Below, piece after piece: positions 45,511 to 58,140 of a stretch of DNA of 64,000 bases. Numbering within the stretch: the first letter of the stretch is position 1; each line of letters opens with the position of its first letter. Source of the DNA: Haematobia irritans (Eukaryota; Arthropoda; Insecta; Diptera; Muscidae). Location of the stretch: the NCBI RefSeq assembly GCF_050003625.1, contig NC_134399.1:149042473-149106472 (forward strand). The letters run 5' to 3'. Below the pieces are notes generated by a model. That model was not told where the DNA came from, ran no database searches, and was given only the letters and a program-made list of their open reading frames with translations. Both the position numbers and the translations under genes were made by a program.

Positions 45511-46279
45511 TAAGTTTTCGTTTAATGCTAAAAATTTTCTTTTGAAGTAAATAAAATATAAAATTTGCTCTTTAAGCAAATACTTTATAACAAAAGACAA
45601 TTTCGTTTAAAATTTCGTCCCTGAAGAAATTATTTTTTCTTTGGATGTAATAATACAATATGTATATCAATTTAAAAAGCACACTTACTCTTAAAATGCT
45701 TTCAGCTGCTAACAGAAGCTTTTAAAAAAGATAACGAAAATAATGCTATTGCATACTTGCTTGTATTTAGGATCTTCTTGTTGACTTCCCTCATCTTTTT
45801 TTCTCATAATTCATGCCATAATTGTTCCGAATTTTCTTGAGAATTGCTCCTCTTTATAAGGTCTAAGATATTTGTTTACCACCAAAAATCCCCCTAGATA
45901 AATGTTACCCCTAAAAATGCACCTAAACGAGAAAAAACCCTAAATTTGGGGGGATACCCCTAACCAGGCAACACTGACACCAGTGCAACTGAACACAGTT
46001 TCCGATTTGAAATGACTTTAATGGACTGTATGTGAGATTAGGCTTCCAGAATAGTTTGATAAGAAAAACAGAGAAAGAAAAAAGGCAATATCAGTTTCAG
46101 TTGATAACAGAGATATTTTATTGCAAACGGCGGCAGCTTACCAGTTAGATGACTGTGCACAAAGTAAAGTTACAATTATTTCTGTTAATAGTCATACATA
46201 ATGAGATTGAATTCATCAATAGGTTTGTATGAAAGAGAAGGACAACTACTTCAAAGATACAAAGAAAAACACCTTTCTC

Positions 46280-46500
46280 TGCACAAAAAAAAAAAATTTT
46301 TTCTGATTCCAGCAAGAAATTAATTGATCCAATTTATTTTTGAATTGAAATGTCTTCAATCACGAAAATGATAATATCAATCACAGTTTTAATTGGGCAA
46401 AAAAAAAATACTTGATTAAAAAATTATTTGATTTCATTAGAAAATTTCAATTTTTAATTGATTCAATTAAAAATTTAGTTGATGTTGATTTCAGAACTCA
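46280..46500. mobile_element. AATTAA-rich MITE copy
   Basis: Starts gcacaaaaaaaaaaaatttt and holds gaaattaattgatccaattt and ttgattcaattaaaaattta, as in 3575-3906. Abuts the next Helentron. Confidence 0.5.
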
Positions 46501-46504
46501 AATA

Positions 46505-48405
46505 TTTTTATACCCTCCACCATAGGATGGGGGTATATTAACTTTGTCATTCCGTTTGTAACACATCGAAATATTGCTCTAAGACCCCATAAAGTATATA
46601 TATTCTGGGTCGTGGTGAAATTCTGAGTCGATCTAAGCATGTCCGTCCGTCCGTCCGTCTGTCCGTCCGTCCGTCCGTCTGTCCGTCTGTCCGGCTGTCC
46701 GTCCGTCTGTGGAAATCACGCTAACTTCCGAACGAAACAAGCTATCGACTTGAAACTTGGCACAAGTAGTTGTTATTGATGTAGGTCGGATGGTATTGAA
46801 AATGGGCCATATCGGACCACGTTTACGTATAGCCCCCATATAAACCGATCCCCAAATTTGGCTTGGGGAACCTCCCGGAGCAGCAAAATTCATCCGATCC
46901 GGTTGAAATTTGGTACGTGGTCTTAGTATACGGTCTCTAACAACCATGCAAAAATTGGTCCATATCGGTCCATAAATATATATAGCCCCCATATAAACCG
47001 ATCCCCAGATTTGACCTCCGGAGCCTCTTGGAGGGGCAAAATGCATCCGATCCGGTTGAAATTTGGTACCTGATGTTAGTATACGGCCTCTAACAACCAT
47101 GCAAAAATTGGTTCATATCGGTCCATAATTATATATAGCTCCCATATAAACCGATCCCCAGATTTGACCACCGGAGCCTCTTGGAAGAGCAAAATTCATC
47201 GGATCCAGTTGAAATTTGGTACATGGTGTTAGTATATGGTCTCTAACAACCATGCAAAAATTGGTCCATATCGGTCCATAATTATATATAGTGCCCATAT
47301 AAACCGTCCCCAGATTTGACGTCCGGAACCTCTTGGAGGAGCAAAAGTCATCCGATACGGTTGAAATTTGGTACATTTTGTCAATATATGGCCTCTAACA
47401 GCCATGTCAAAATTGGTCCATATCGGTCTTTAGTTATATATAGCCGATGACTTATTACACAAAAATTGGTCCATATCGCCAAAAACAATCTACCAAAACT
47501 TTATTTCCATAGAAAATTTTGTCAAATTTTATTACTATAGAAAGTTTTGTCAAAATTTCATTTCTATAGAAAGTTTTGTCAAAAGTTTATTTCTATACAA
47601 ATGTTTGTCAAAATTTTATTTCCATAGAAAATTTTGTCAAAATTTTATTTCTATAGAAAATTTTGTAATCTACCAAAACTTTATTTCCATAGAAAATTTT
47701 GTCAAATTTTATTACTATAGAAAGTTTTGTTAAAATTTCATTTCTATAGAAAGTTTTATCAAAAGTTTATTTCTATAGAAATGTTTGTCAAAATTTTATT
47801 TCTATAGAAAATTTTGTAAAAAATTTATTTCTGTAGAAAATTTTGTCAACATTTTATTTCTATACAAAATTTTGTCAAAATTTCATTTCTATACAAAATT
47901 TTTTCAACATTTTATTTCTATAGAAATTTTTGTCAAAATTGTATTGCTATAGAAAATTTTGTCAACATTTTACTTCCATAGAAAATTTTGTCAACATTTT
48001 ATTTCTATAGAAAATTTTGTCAAGTTTTTATTTCTATAGAAAATTTTGTCAAATTTTTATTTCTATAGAAAATTTTGTCAAAATTTTATTTCTATAGAAA
48101 ATTTTGTCAAGGTTTCATTTCTATAGAAAATTTTGTCAAAATTTTATTTCTGTAGAAAATTTTGTCAAACTAGATTATATACGTATTTAATCGGCCTTTT
48201 TTTGTTTAATATATACCCCGTATGGGCTAACTTACAATTTAGAAGACAATGTTAAAAAGTTTTACGATACCTTGCCATCGGCAAGTGTTATCGCAACCCA
48301 AGTAATTCGATTGTGGATGACAGCCTTTAGTAGAAGTTCCTACGCAATCCATGGTGGAGGGTACATAAGATTCGGCCTGGCCGAACTTACGGCCGTATAT
48401 ACTTG
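46505..48405 (+). mobile_element. Type-A Helentron (DINE-like), complete
   Basis: 5' end TTTTTATACCCTCCACCATA, (TA)n, a clear (GTCC/GTCT)n block at 46640-46710, 153-bp units to about 47470, 29-bp array 47490-48170 in which a 178-bp sub-block is duplicated, 3' hairpin and CTTG at 48405. Nearly the same organisation as the copy at 20122-22325. Confidence 0.87.
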
Positions 48406-48611
48406 TTTTGTTTAATATATACCCCGTATGGGCTAACTTACAATTTAGAAGACAATGTTAAAAAGTTTTACGATACCTTGCCATCGGCAAGTGTTATCGC
48501 AACCCAAGTAATTCGATTGTGGATGACAGCCTTTAGTAGAAGTTCCTACGCAATCCATGGTGGAGGGTACATAAGATTCGGCCTGGCCGAACTTACGGCC
48601 GTATATACTTG
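48406..48611 (+). repeat. Tandem second Helentron 3' end
   Basis: The last 206 bp of the Helentron (48200-48405, from ttgtttaatatatacccc to the hairpin and CTTG) are repeated once more, apparently without a mismatch, directly after the first end. Confidence 0.9.
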
Positions 48612-49549
48612 TTTTAATTAAAAAAGGTAACTATTTTCAATTCCTTTCTGAATGGGCTTAGTGTTTTTAGTTTGATTTACAATTGTTTCCTGAGGAAAGA
48701 GATTGCCATACTTAGGCTTAATATTAAGAGCCATATACAAAAGGGAAAAGAACGTTGACGCCTTGAAAAATATTTTCCCGATAACAACCCATGAAAAACT
48801 AAGGAAATGAACTAGTATAATATTAACAAGTATTATAACCAGGGCTGTGGAGTCGAGCCAATTTTGCTCGACTCCGACTCCGACTCCGACTCCAGCATTT
48901 TTCATCAGCTCGACTCCGACTCCGACTCCGGAGTCGACTCCGGGTAATATAACTAAATCTCATTTTAGTACCACTAATTTGTAGTTCTATTGAGGGGGTA
49001 TATATGGGATATATATATGGATCGATATAAAGTATCGTATTTATTTTTGTGTCAAGAAAGGTCTTAATTTCGCATTTATACCAATTAAACTCTTTATTTC
49101 AAATTTAGGGCAATGTTTAATAAATAAAATAATGATATAAATACCCATCATAATATGAGAAGATACCGACAGTATATGTATTTGTGGACGAAAATTATTA
49201 TAAAGGGTTATATTCCCATATGCATGAATTTGAATCTGATTTAGACAAAATTGTATATACTTCTAGAAAATCTCTGTACCTAAAATTTAAATCTAACGTT
49301 ATGGGACTTAACACAATTATAGCAAAAAATAAAAATGCAAAGAAAGTCTAAAGTCGGGCGGGCCGATTGTAACATACTCTGCACAACTTTGTATTTAGAT
49401 CTACATTTTGATAAAATCTGAAATCAGACTTCTACAAAATCTCGTGCAATATTTGGGAAACATTCATAATTTTTTATATAGCAAAATTTGAGTCACTTTT
49501 ACCAGTTTTCGACTTAGCAGTGAGTATCAGTAAGAAAAAAAATTGAGAT

Positions 49550-49756
49550 ATTTTGCTATATAAATAAAATGTTGACAAATTGTTTTATAGAAATAAAATT
49601 TTTAAAAAAATATAAATAGAAATTTTGGAAAAATTTTTGTGTAGTAAATAAAAGTTTGCAAAATTTTCTATAGAAACAAAATTTGAACTAAATTCTCTAT
49701 ATAAATAAATGTTTGAGAAATTTTTCTATATAAATAAATTTTTACCAAATTTTCTA
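49550..49756. repeat. 29-bp minisatellite inside the hAT element
   Basis: Diverged units of the tttctatagaaataaaattt type. The array resumes at 51665-52075, 52790-53320 and 53670-53830, being split by the type-B Helentrons. Confidence 0.7.
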
Positions 49757-51466
49757 TAAAACAAGTATATACAGCAGTAAGTTCGGCCGGGCCGAATCTT
49801 AAATACCCACCACCATGAACCAAATATTAGGGTTTCCTTTGAAATTTCAGGAGGGCTTGAGGACACTTCCCGAAGATAAATTTAAAGATTTCAACTATGA
49901 GGACTATATCAGATTCTGGATTTATAAGAACCATTTTTGTTTGAGTTTTAGAGGAATCATTAACATCTCTTGTAAGTGTGCAAGAAAATTATAAAATAAC
50001 GTCTTGATTTGAAATCTTAAATCTGTAGAAGTAAAATCTGGAAATTTTACATTGAGTTTCAAGCAATTTTCATGATCAGTGCGCCTTCTACACCCTCAAG
50101 AAGTGAAGTCGGTCTATATGGAGGCATTACCAAATGGACCGATAAAAACTTAATCCGATGCACGTTTTTGTGAGCCTAAAATACCAGAATATTTACAATT
50201 TCAGGCAAATCAGATAAAAACTACGGTTTCTAGAAGCCCAAGAAGTAAAATCGGGAAATCGGTCTATATGGGGGATATACCAAAATATGGGCCGATACTC
50301 ACCATTTTCGGCACACCTCTTTATGGTCCTAAAATACCTCTAGATATCCAATTTCAGACAAATTGGATAAAAACTACGGTTTCTATAAACCCAAGACCCA
50401 AATCGGGAGGTCGTTTTATATGGGGACCATACCAAAACATGGACCGATACTCACAATTTTTGGCACACGCATTTGTGGTCCTACAATACCTCTAGATTCC
50501 CAATTTCAGGTAAATTGAATAAATACTGCGGTTTCTATAAGCCCAAGAAATAAAATCGGGAGATCGGTCTATATGGGGGCTATACCAAAATATGGACCGA
50601 TACACACAATTTTTGGCACACGTATTTGTGGTCCCATAATACCTCTAGATTTACAATTTCAGGTAAATTGAATAAAAACAGCTGGTTCTATAAGCCCAAG
50701 AAGTAAAATCGGGAGATCGGTCTATAAGGGGGCTATACCAAAATATGGACCGATACTCACAGTTTTCGGCACACGTATTTGTGGTCCTACAATACCTCTA
50801 GATTTCCAATTTCAGGTAAATTGAATAAAAACTTCGGATTCTAGAAGCCCAAGAAGTAAACTCGGGAAATCGGTCTATATGGGGGCTATACCAAAATATG
50901 GACCGATACTCACCATTTTCGGCACACCTCTTTATGGCCCTAAAATACCTCTAGGTTTCCAATTTCAGACAAATTTGATAAAAACTACGGTTCCTATAAG
51001 CCCAAGACCCCAAATCGGGAGGTCGTTTTATATGGGGACCATACCAAAACATGGACCGATACCCACAATTTTTGGCACACGTATTTGTGGTCCTACAATA
51101 CCTCTTGATTTCCAATTTCAGGTAAATTGAATAAAAACTGCGGTTTTTATAAGCCCAAGAAGTAAAATCGGGAGATCGGTCTATATGGGGGCTATACCAA
51201 AACATGGACCGATACTCACCATTTTTGGCACACCTCTTTACGGGCATAAAATACCTCTAGATTTCAAATTGCATGCAAATTGGATAAAAACTAATATTTC
51301 TATAAGCCCAAGACCCCAAATCGGGAGGTCGGTTTATATGGGGACTATATCAAAACCTGGACCGATATAGCCCATCTTCGAACTTGACCTGCCTGCAGAC
51401 AAAGGACGAGTTTGTGCAAAATTTCAGCACGATTGCTTCATTATTGAAGACTGTAGCGTGATTACA

Positions 51467-51500
<34 letters not shown>

Positions 51501-51655
51501 GGACAGACGGACATCGTTATATCGTCTTAGAATTTCTCCCTGATCAAGAATATATATACTTTATATAGTCGGAAATCGATATTTCGATGCGTTACAAACG
51601 GAATGACAAACTTATTATACCCCCGTCACCATTCTATGGTGGTGGGTATAAAAAC
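49757..51655 (-). mobile_element. Type-B Helentron, complete
   Basis: 3' end acaagtatatacagcagtaa with hairpin gttcggccgggccgaa and tacccaccaccatga. 5' end attctatggtggtgggtata. Contains about seven 153-bp units (e.g. tatatggggg at 50264, 50417, 50570), (ACAG)n at 51470-51505 and gatcaagaatatatatactt, the Drosophila mini-me-like core. The subterminal motif is TACCCACCACCAT where type A has TACCCTCCACCAT. Confidence 0.85.
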
Positions 51656-52076
51656 TATAGTAAACAAATTTTGACAAAATTTTCTATAGAAATAAAATTT
51701 TGAAAAAAATATCAATAGAAATTTTTGGAAAATTTTTTGTGTAGTAAATAAAATTTTTCAAAATTTTCTAAAGAAATAAAATGCTGCAAAATTTTCTATA
51801 GAAAGAAAATTTAGACTAAATTTTCTATAAAAATAAAATGTTGACTAAATTTTCTATCGACATAAAATGTTGTATAAATTTTGTATAAAAAAAATCTATA
51901 GTAACAAAATTTTGGCACAATTTTCTATAGAAAAAAAAATTGAAAAAATTATTAATAGAAATTTTGGAAAATTTTTTGTGTAAATAAAATTTTGCACAAT
52001 TTTCTATAGAAGCAAAATTTTGGCTAAATTTTCTATAGAAAAAAAATTTTTGACAAAATTTTCTACATAAAAATAT

Positions 52077-53660
52077 TTTTATACCCACCACCATAGAATG
52101 GTGACAGGGGTATAATAGTTTGTCATGTCGAAGATGAGCTAGATCCGTCCAGGTTTTGATATAGCTCCCATATCAACCGATCGCCCGATTTGGGGTCTTG
52201 GGCTTATAAAAACCGTAGTTTTTATCCAATTTGCCAGAAATTGGAAACCTAGAGGTATTCTAGGGCTATAAGGAGGAGTGCTGAAAATGGTGATTATCGG
52301 ACCCTGTTTTAATATAGCTCCCATATAGACAGAACTCCCGATTTTATTTCTTGAGCTTCTAGTATCCGTAGTTTTTATCCAATTTGTCTGAAATTGGAAA
52401 TCTAGAGGTATTATAGGACCATTACAAGGCGTGCCGAAGATGGTCATTATCGGACGAAGTTTTGATATAGCCCCCTTTTAGACCGATGTTACGAGTTTAC
52501 TTCTTGGACTTCTACAATCCGTAGTTTTTATCCAATTTGCCTGAAATTGAAAATCTGGAGGTATTCTAGGACCATTAAGAGGTGTGCCGAATATATTGTG
52601 TATCGGTCCAGTTTTTGATATAGTCCCCTTATAAACCGGCCCTCCGTTTTGGGGTCTATATACTAGAACTACAATAGATGGGCTGAATACTGTACGTATC
52701 CTTCCATGTTTTTGGCGTAGCCCCATTAGTCCGATTGGACCAAAATAGACCCAAAAAATTATTGAAGTTGGTCCGATGGTCAGACCAAATGGAATTTTTC
52801 TGCAGAAATAACATTTGGACAAAAATTTCTATAGAAATAACATTTTAACAAAATTTTCATAGAAATACAATTTTAACAAATTTTTCATAGAAATAAAATT
52901 TTAACAAAATTTTGTATAGAAATAAGCTACTTAAAAAATTTTGGGATACAATATTATGCAAAAATTTTGTACAAATTTTAAGAAAAAATAAAATTTTGCG
53001 ATAACTTTCTATAGAAAAAGATTTCTGCTAAATATGTAATAGAAATAAAATTTTGGCTAAATTTTTTACAGAAATTAAATTTTGGCTAAATTTTCAATAG
53101 AATTAAACTTTGGCTACATTTTCTATAGAAATTAAATTTTGGCTAAATTGAAATTTTGGCTAAAATGAAATCTATTGAAATAAAATTTGGACCAAATTTT
53201 CTATAGAAATAAAATATGGACAAAATTTTCGATAGAAATAGAATGAGGTCAAAATTTTATATAGAAATAAAATTTTGAAAAAATTTTCTTTCGAAGGAAA
53301 ATTTTAGAAAAATTGTAACTTGCATTTACCATAAATCTAAATTTGCCAGATATTACTTCTCGTAATCATAAAACAGTTGGTGTACTATAGATTTTAGATT
53401 TCAAATCAAGGTATTTTTTCTTAATTTTCTTGCACATTTACAGGATATGTTTATGATTCCTTTAAAACTCAAACAAAAATAGTTCTTATAAATCCGAAAT
53501 CTGATAGGTAAAATCTTTGCATTTATTTTCAGGATGCGAACTGGTTAAACTGATCTGTCATCAAACCCCCATGAAATTTTCTAAGGAAATTAGTATATTT
53601 GATTCATGGTGGTGGATATTTATGATTCGGCCTGGACGAACTTATTGCTGTGTGTACTTG
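52077..53660 (+). mobile_element. Type-B Helentron, diverged
   Basis: Begins ttttatacccaccaccatag, has 153-bp-unit relics to about 52760 and 29-bp units. Ends gattcatggtggtggatatt and gattcggcctggacgaactt to acttgtttt at 53660. Confidence 0.75.
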
Positions 53661-54246
53661 TTTTATTTTTTATTTTCTATAGAAATAAATGTTGACATAG
53701 TTTTCTATAGAAAAACTATTTCTATAGTAATAATATTTCGAATAATTTTTTTATAGAAATTAAATTTTGACAAAACATTCCATACAAATACAATAGTGAC
53801 AAAATTTTCTATAAAAAACAGTTTTGACAATTTTTTCTGTCATATGTGTGTAGGTATATAGCCTTAAAATAAAATTAAAAACAATAAATTCGAATTATTG
53901 TTCGAATTATTTCAAATAAATTGATATGGGGATTCAAATGGATCGATCCAGCCCATTTGCTAGTCTAACATTCTAGGAAACATAAAATGATAGCCGTAAT
54001 TGGAAGTTGATTTTCATTTCCAATCATGGTGTACATTGATCGAATGCATAACGCATTGGAAACTAATTTGCGTAAAAACTTTTTTAGTTACAAAAATGTG
54101 AAGTGTTTTAAAAAATTTGGTTTAGCCGGAGTCGGAGTCGAGCAAAATTTTTACGACTCCGACTCCGACTCCGACTCCAGCCAAATCTTCAGACTCCGAC
54201 TCCAAGACTCCGACTCCGACTCCGACTCCACAGCCCTGATTATAAC

Positions 54247-55480
54247 AACATCTTCCTTTTTATATATATAATTTATTATTTGAAAAAAATTTCAACTTCT
54301 ATTAACTTTTTGATTGAAAATATATTGGTGACATTTTTTTCTGTGTGACTAGCATAGAAAAGTTCTGGTATTACTGCTTTTAAAATAATTTAACTCAAAT
54401 TGGCCTAAGTTAACTTAAATTCAACAATTAAGTACATGTAATAAGTCAATTAATTCATTTGTTGTTTCTGACAAGTAAATGATAATTCAAATCATAAGTA
54501 AATAATTAAGTTCATAAGTAAATAGTTCATCGACAAATGTGTTCAGAGTTCAACAGCAACGATGCTCTGGAATGATCATTCAAATGTAGCATCGAGTACT
54601 AAAGTACCAACATGCTTTACGAAGATTAAGTATATCACCAACGAAAGGCAAACTCTTTTATTTTAAAGTCGGCAAAAAAAAAAAAAAAATACATAGTAAC
54701 TTTTGATTTGCTCTATGAAAAAAAAAAATTAAACACGATATTTCTAAGAAAAATTTTAATCGCTGTATAAATATTGACTTCGCAATTTTAGTCACAAAAT
54801 CTTTATTATACAAGTTAATGTTCAAGAATTTTTGTTTTGCTTAAATTTAGGATCCATGTATTTTATTTTCTAACGGAGCTAAAAGAAAATGTTAAACTAT
54901 GGGATTCTTTAAATACTTTTCCTATCCGGATCCAAAAGGATCTGTGGAACTAGTTTCTTTTTAGGAACGGATCTAAAAAGACCAATCACTTTAGTGTGTA
55001 GTATCACTCACATATATATACTCACTATTAGTTGGCACTGAAAATTAGCTGTGTACATGTAAAGACTGTATAAGTTATGTTCCTTGTTTCCTTTCAAATA
55101 GAATTGGTGCTGAAATCCTTCTCTTTGGAAATAAAAAAGATTCCTCTTGCTTCTACCGAAAAATATTGTGTGAACAATTTCCATCTGCGGTACAAAATAA
55201 CGACGAGGGGAAAATCTTCTGTCATCCTTTCATGTGAAACTTATAACTATACCCGAATATTAAGGTTTTTGAGTTAGAGTCGTATTGATTTTTGTGTTAA
55301 GCTAAGAACTTATAAAAAACTTCCTGGCTATCCGGAGTAGTTAAATTTTAGCGAAAAGAAAAATAAAATAACTTCCAAATGCTTGCAGGGATTTCAATGG
55401 CTTTGTGTATGTGTATGTTTGTCAATAAAATAATGAGTTTTTTCTTTGCATAGAGTAAATTTCCAATAATAATTTGCCTC
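54247..55480. other. Flank and probable 3' UTR of the C1-domain gene
   Basis: Downstream side of the stop at 55481 on the minus strand. Minus-strand AATAAA candidates occur near 54801 and 54861. I cannot choose the poly(A) site. Confidence 0.35.
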
Positions 55481-55735
55481 TTACTGCATAGCCACTCCTT
55501 GGGCATGTTGTAAGCCTGTGCATAGATATAGCATTATAACACTTAAGGCCTGTATGCGCTCTTCCGATTTCCCTAAAATGTTTGATTTATTGTTGTGTAG
55601 GTTCGCTGTGTTGTCTCCTGACGCTGTTGTTGCTGCAGTTGTATTTGTTAGATCATTGTTTCCATTTTTAATCGTAGCTGCCAAATTGGAATGGATGGAT
55701 GTCTCACTATCCAAAGCTAGACGAAGTTTAGTTAG
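55481..55735 (-). CDS. Last coding exon of the C1-domain (possibly PDZD8-like) gene
   Basis: The acceptor tgcttttacag precedes CTAACTAAACTT at 55735, phase 0, in agreement with the donor of the preceding exon. 84 codons, stop TAA at 55481-55483. The product is polar with a low-complexity Thr/Asn/Ala middle and a C-terminal helix-prone segment (GKSEERIQALSVIMLYLCTG then LQHAQ). PDZD8 proteins end in a coiled-coil region some 200-300 residues after the C1 domain, which fits. I cannot verify it without a search. Confidence 0.6.
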   Translation of the reverse strand, partial: LTKLRLALDSETSIHSNLAATIKNGNNDLTNTTAATTASGDNTANLHNNKSNILGKSEERIQALSVIMLYLCTGLQHAQGVAMQ

Positions 55736-55847
55736 CTGTAAAAGCATGTAAAATATAAATATATTAATATTAATAATCCTATATAAATAATATTAAAAAA
55801 ATATTAATATTAATAAAATATTAATATTGTATTATAATTCGATATAA

Positions 55848-55915
55848 AGTCGAAGCTCTGTTTAACGAATATCCCATTTAGCGAAAATCCAATTTAACGA
55901 ACGTCCAAGTTATTA
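55848..55915 (+). repeat. pogo/Tigger-like terminal fragment
   Basis: gctctgtttaacgaat, cccatttagcgaaaat and aatttaacgaacgtcc resemble the AACGAA-rich termini of pogo-type elements. A further cgatttaacgaaa is at 56228. Confidence 0.45.
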
Positions 55916-56044
55916 ACATTCTAAATAACGAACGGTGAACAAAATGAAAAAAGACTAAATGTAAGTTTAGAGATTGACTTATGGTACTCCACATAGATGT
56001 AATTTGTCCCCCTTTTTGTTATTTCTATCGTTGCCAGATTTCAA

Positions 56045-56096
56045 TAAAATTCATCCCAGAAGAAGTTGGGAATTACCAACGAAACGTCGGATAAAA
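56045..56096 (+). other. Hammerhead-like, degenerate fold
   Basis: CAGAAGA (core CTGATGA with two changes), stem II GTTGG/CCAAC with loop GAATTA, GAAACGTC, flanked by ATCC and GGAT. Stem III is missing, so I do not call it a ribozyme. Confidence 0.35.
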
Positions 56097-56379
56097 ATAT
56101 GAAGTAAAGTTTTTTTATTTGCATATTTAGAGACCTTGAAAGCCCGATTTAGAATTAATCTAAAAGAATCGAAAAATAATAAACAATCAAGGTCGTATAA
56201 AAACCAACAATTTAAAAAATGTACATTCGATTTAACGAAAATGATTTTAATCTTAAAAAAATAAACAACAAAAATCAGCACTAGCTTAAGTCCTTAGGAA
56301 ATGTTCACAAAATACGGCATTCCCAAGATATTTTGATTCCATCAAATGTTTGGAAACACATATTCAATAGCCGATAACT

Positions 56380-56935
56380 AGGTAAAGTTGGGTTAGATAG
56401 AGTGGCAGCTCCGGTAAGGGGAATGGATCTACCCCAGAACCAGTACAAGACTATTCCCTGGTGTGAATAGACCAGTCCCAGTTCTGGTCGAAACGTATGG
56501 AAGGGTCCTGTCACTTTAACACGGGTTTGTCATTGACGGGGGTAAATGTACACTGCAGGACACGGCTTGGACTCATTTCAAAGTACATGACCTGGAGAAT
56601 TTAGTAGGACTAGAGAGGCCCTCATGAACCAGTTTGGGACAAACCCTCAGGAACCGGTATTATTTTAATCATTCCCATTGGAATGATTTTGGAATACGTT
56701 CATCCATAGGTAAACATCTAAATCCAATAAAATTTCAAAATCAAGAGAGTATAGAAATCAATAAATTATATGAAAATTTTAAAACTTCGACAAACTGGAG
56801 CACTGGTACTAGTCCTGTGAGAGGTCCCTTAGTGGCAATATGCACCAAACTTTCTTAGGATCGTTAGTTGGACAGGTGGTGAATTTTTATCTTATTAATG
56901 AGTGCTACCCGATTCTACACACAGAAAACAGATAG
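56380..56935 (-). repeat. SINE-related, decayed region
   Basis: 56868-56935 (ggtggtgaatttttatctta, gagtgctacccgattct) resembles the SINE-1 body, and 56395-56410 (agagtggcagctccggt) its tail. The GC-richer middle is unidentified. Confidence 0.4.
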
Positions 56936-57789
56936 GTTAAAAATCGCCAATTGTAACGAAAATTCTACATTTACAATCAAATCACAGTTGTATCATTCAT
57001 TTTACTTTATTTACAATCGTTATTTTGTTCCTTCTACCATTTGTTGTTTGTAATACAAGACAATTAGCTGTCTAAGCTAAATGCCTCTCTTTTGAAAAAT
57101 TTTGATCGAATTCGATAGACACAACCAACCTTATAAAACCTTTGTAACTGTCATTTAATAGACAGCGCTTTCGTTTGGTACTCACAGCCGAATTCCTTTG
57201 AATATATTTCGTGCTGAAAAAATCCATCTCTACATCTGCCTTATATATATGAAACCCCAAGAAAGTCACCATCGGGGATAGGTTCGTATGTCGGTTTTAA
57301 AACTCCACACTAATTTCTTTACTTAATTTATTGTGTGTTTTAGACGGGCTATAGACAGTTCGAACACCATCTATAAATACTAATATGCTAAGAGTACCAA
57401 AGAATTAGCTCCATTATCTGTCGATTCCCCAACCTATTCATGCTGGAGGGTATACTTTTAAGGGTGAACATTTTTCATAATGTATTAATATATCGTATTT
57501 AAGTATATGTACCTTCCTATCATCAAAAAATATAAATAAAATTCAGTATTTTGTGGGATTTTGTTATTCAATTCGGTCATGGTGCTTTAAAGTTGGGAGA
57601 AGGAAGCAACGACAAATTTCATCGTCTGACACAACCAACTCCATATATAGTATTAGTTGGGTTTCCCATCATTCGATTGAGTCGACCGAACTTGTTGGAT
57701 GTCACAACTGCCAACTGGTAGTTGCTACAACTGCCAAAAGGAGGTTGGCAATAAAGTTGATTGTCACAACTTGTATTCTCTGTGTATAT

Positions 57790-57830
57790 TTAGCTCAATG
57801 ACAAGGAACCTCCTTCCTATAGCTGAAGAG
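57790..57830 (-). repeat. SINE-1 scrap
   Basis: ctcaatgacaaggaacctcc and ttcctatagctga match 13572-13605. Confidence 0.55.
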
Positions 57831-57869
57831 ACTCTTTCATTTCAACCAGGGTATCGCTCCGCTCCTTCT

Positions 57870-58035
57870 TAGTGAAAATTGGTCCATTTCGGTTCATAAT
57901 TATATATACCATAGGGCCATATAAACTGAGCTCCGGTATGCGATTTAAGTACACTGTAACAACCATGCAAATTTGGTCCATATCGCTCCATAATTATATA
58001 TTGTCTCCATATAAACCAATCCCTACATTTGACAT
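57870..58035 (+). repeat. Type-A Helentron 153-bp unit fragments
   Basis: aaaattggtccatttcggtt, cataattatatataccatag and caaccatgcaaatttggtcc are diverged 153-bp units. Confidence 0.65.
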
Positions 58036-58044
58036 CCCTAACAT

Positions 58045-58140
58045 TGTAACACGGTTTGTCCTCATACTTGCTTGTCGCATTGAGCATATTGTAAACCAAC
58101 ATTTTATCGCGGTTCATCCTCATACTTGCTTGTCGCATCC
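58045..58140. repeat. 57-bp tandem repeat, two copies
   Basis: tcctcatacttgcttgtcgc occurs at 58056 and 58113 in the last intron of the C1-domain gene. Confidence 0.6.

Larger units (their letters stand above)
44291..45976. mobile_element. hAT-like element with perfect target duplication
   Basis: The ends are CAGTGTTGCCAGG and, reversed, CAGTGTTGCCTGG. The 8-bp flanks are both acaccagt (44283-44290 and 45977-45984). No transposase. MITE3 is nested inside. Confidence 0.85.
48840..54238. mobile_element. hAT-like element with GACTCC repeats at both ends
   Basis: The ends are CAGGGCTGTGGAGTCG and, reversed, CAGGGCTGTGGAGTCG, each followed by (GACTCC)n stretches (48865-48955 and 54126-54230). 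The 8-bp target duplication attataac is perfect (48832-48839 and 54239-54246). No transposase. The 5.4-kb interior holds two type-B Helentrons and 29-bp arrays. Confidence 0.88.

Noticed and set aside
54026..54271. Asp-Ser repeat protein
   Set aside because: Translation of the (GACTCC)n hexamers at the end of a hAT element.
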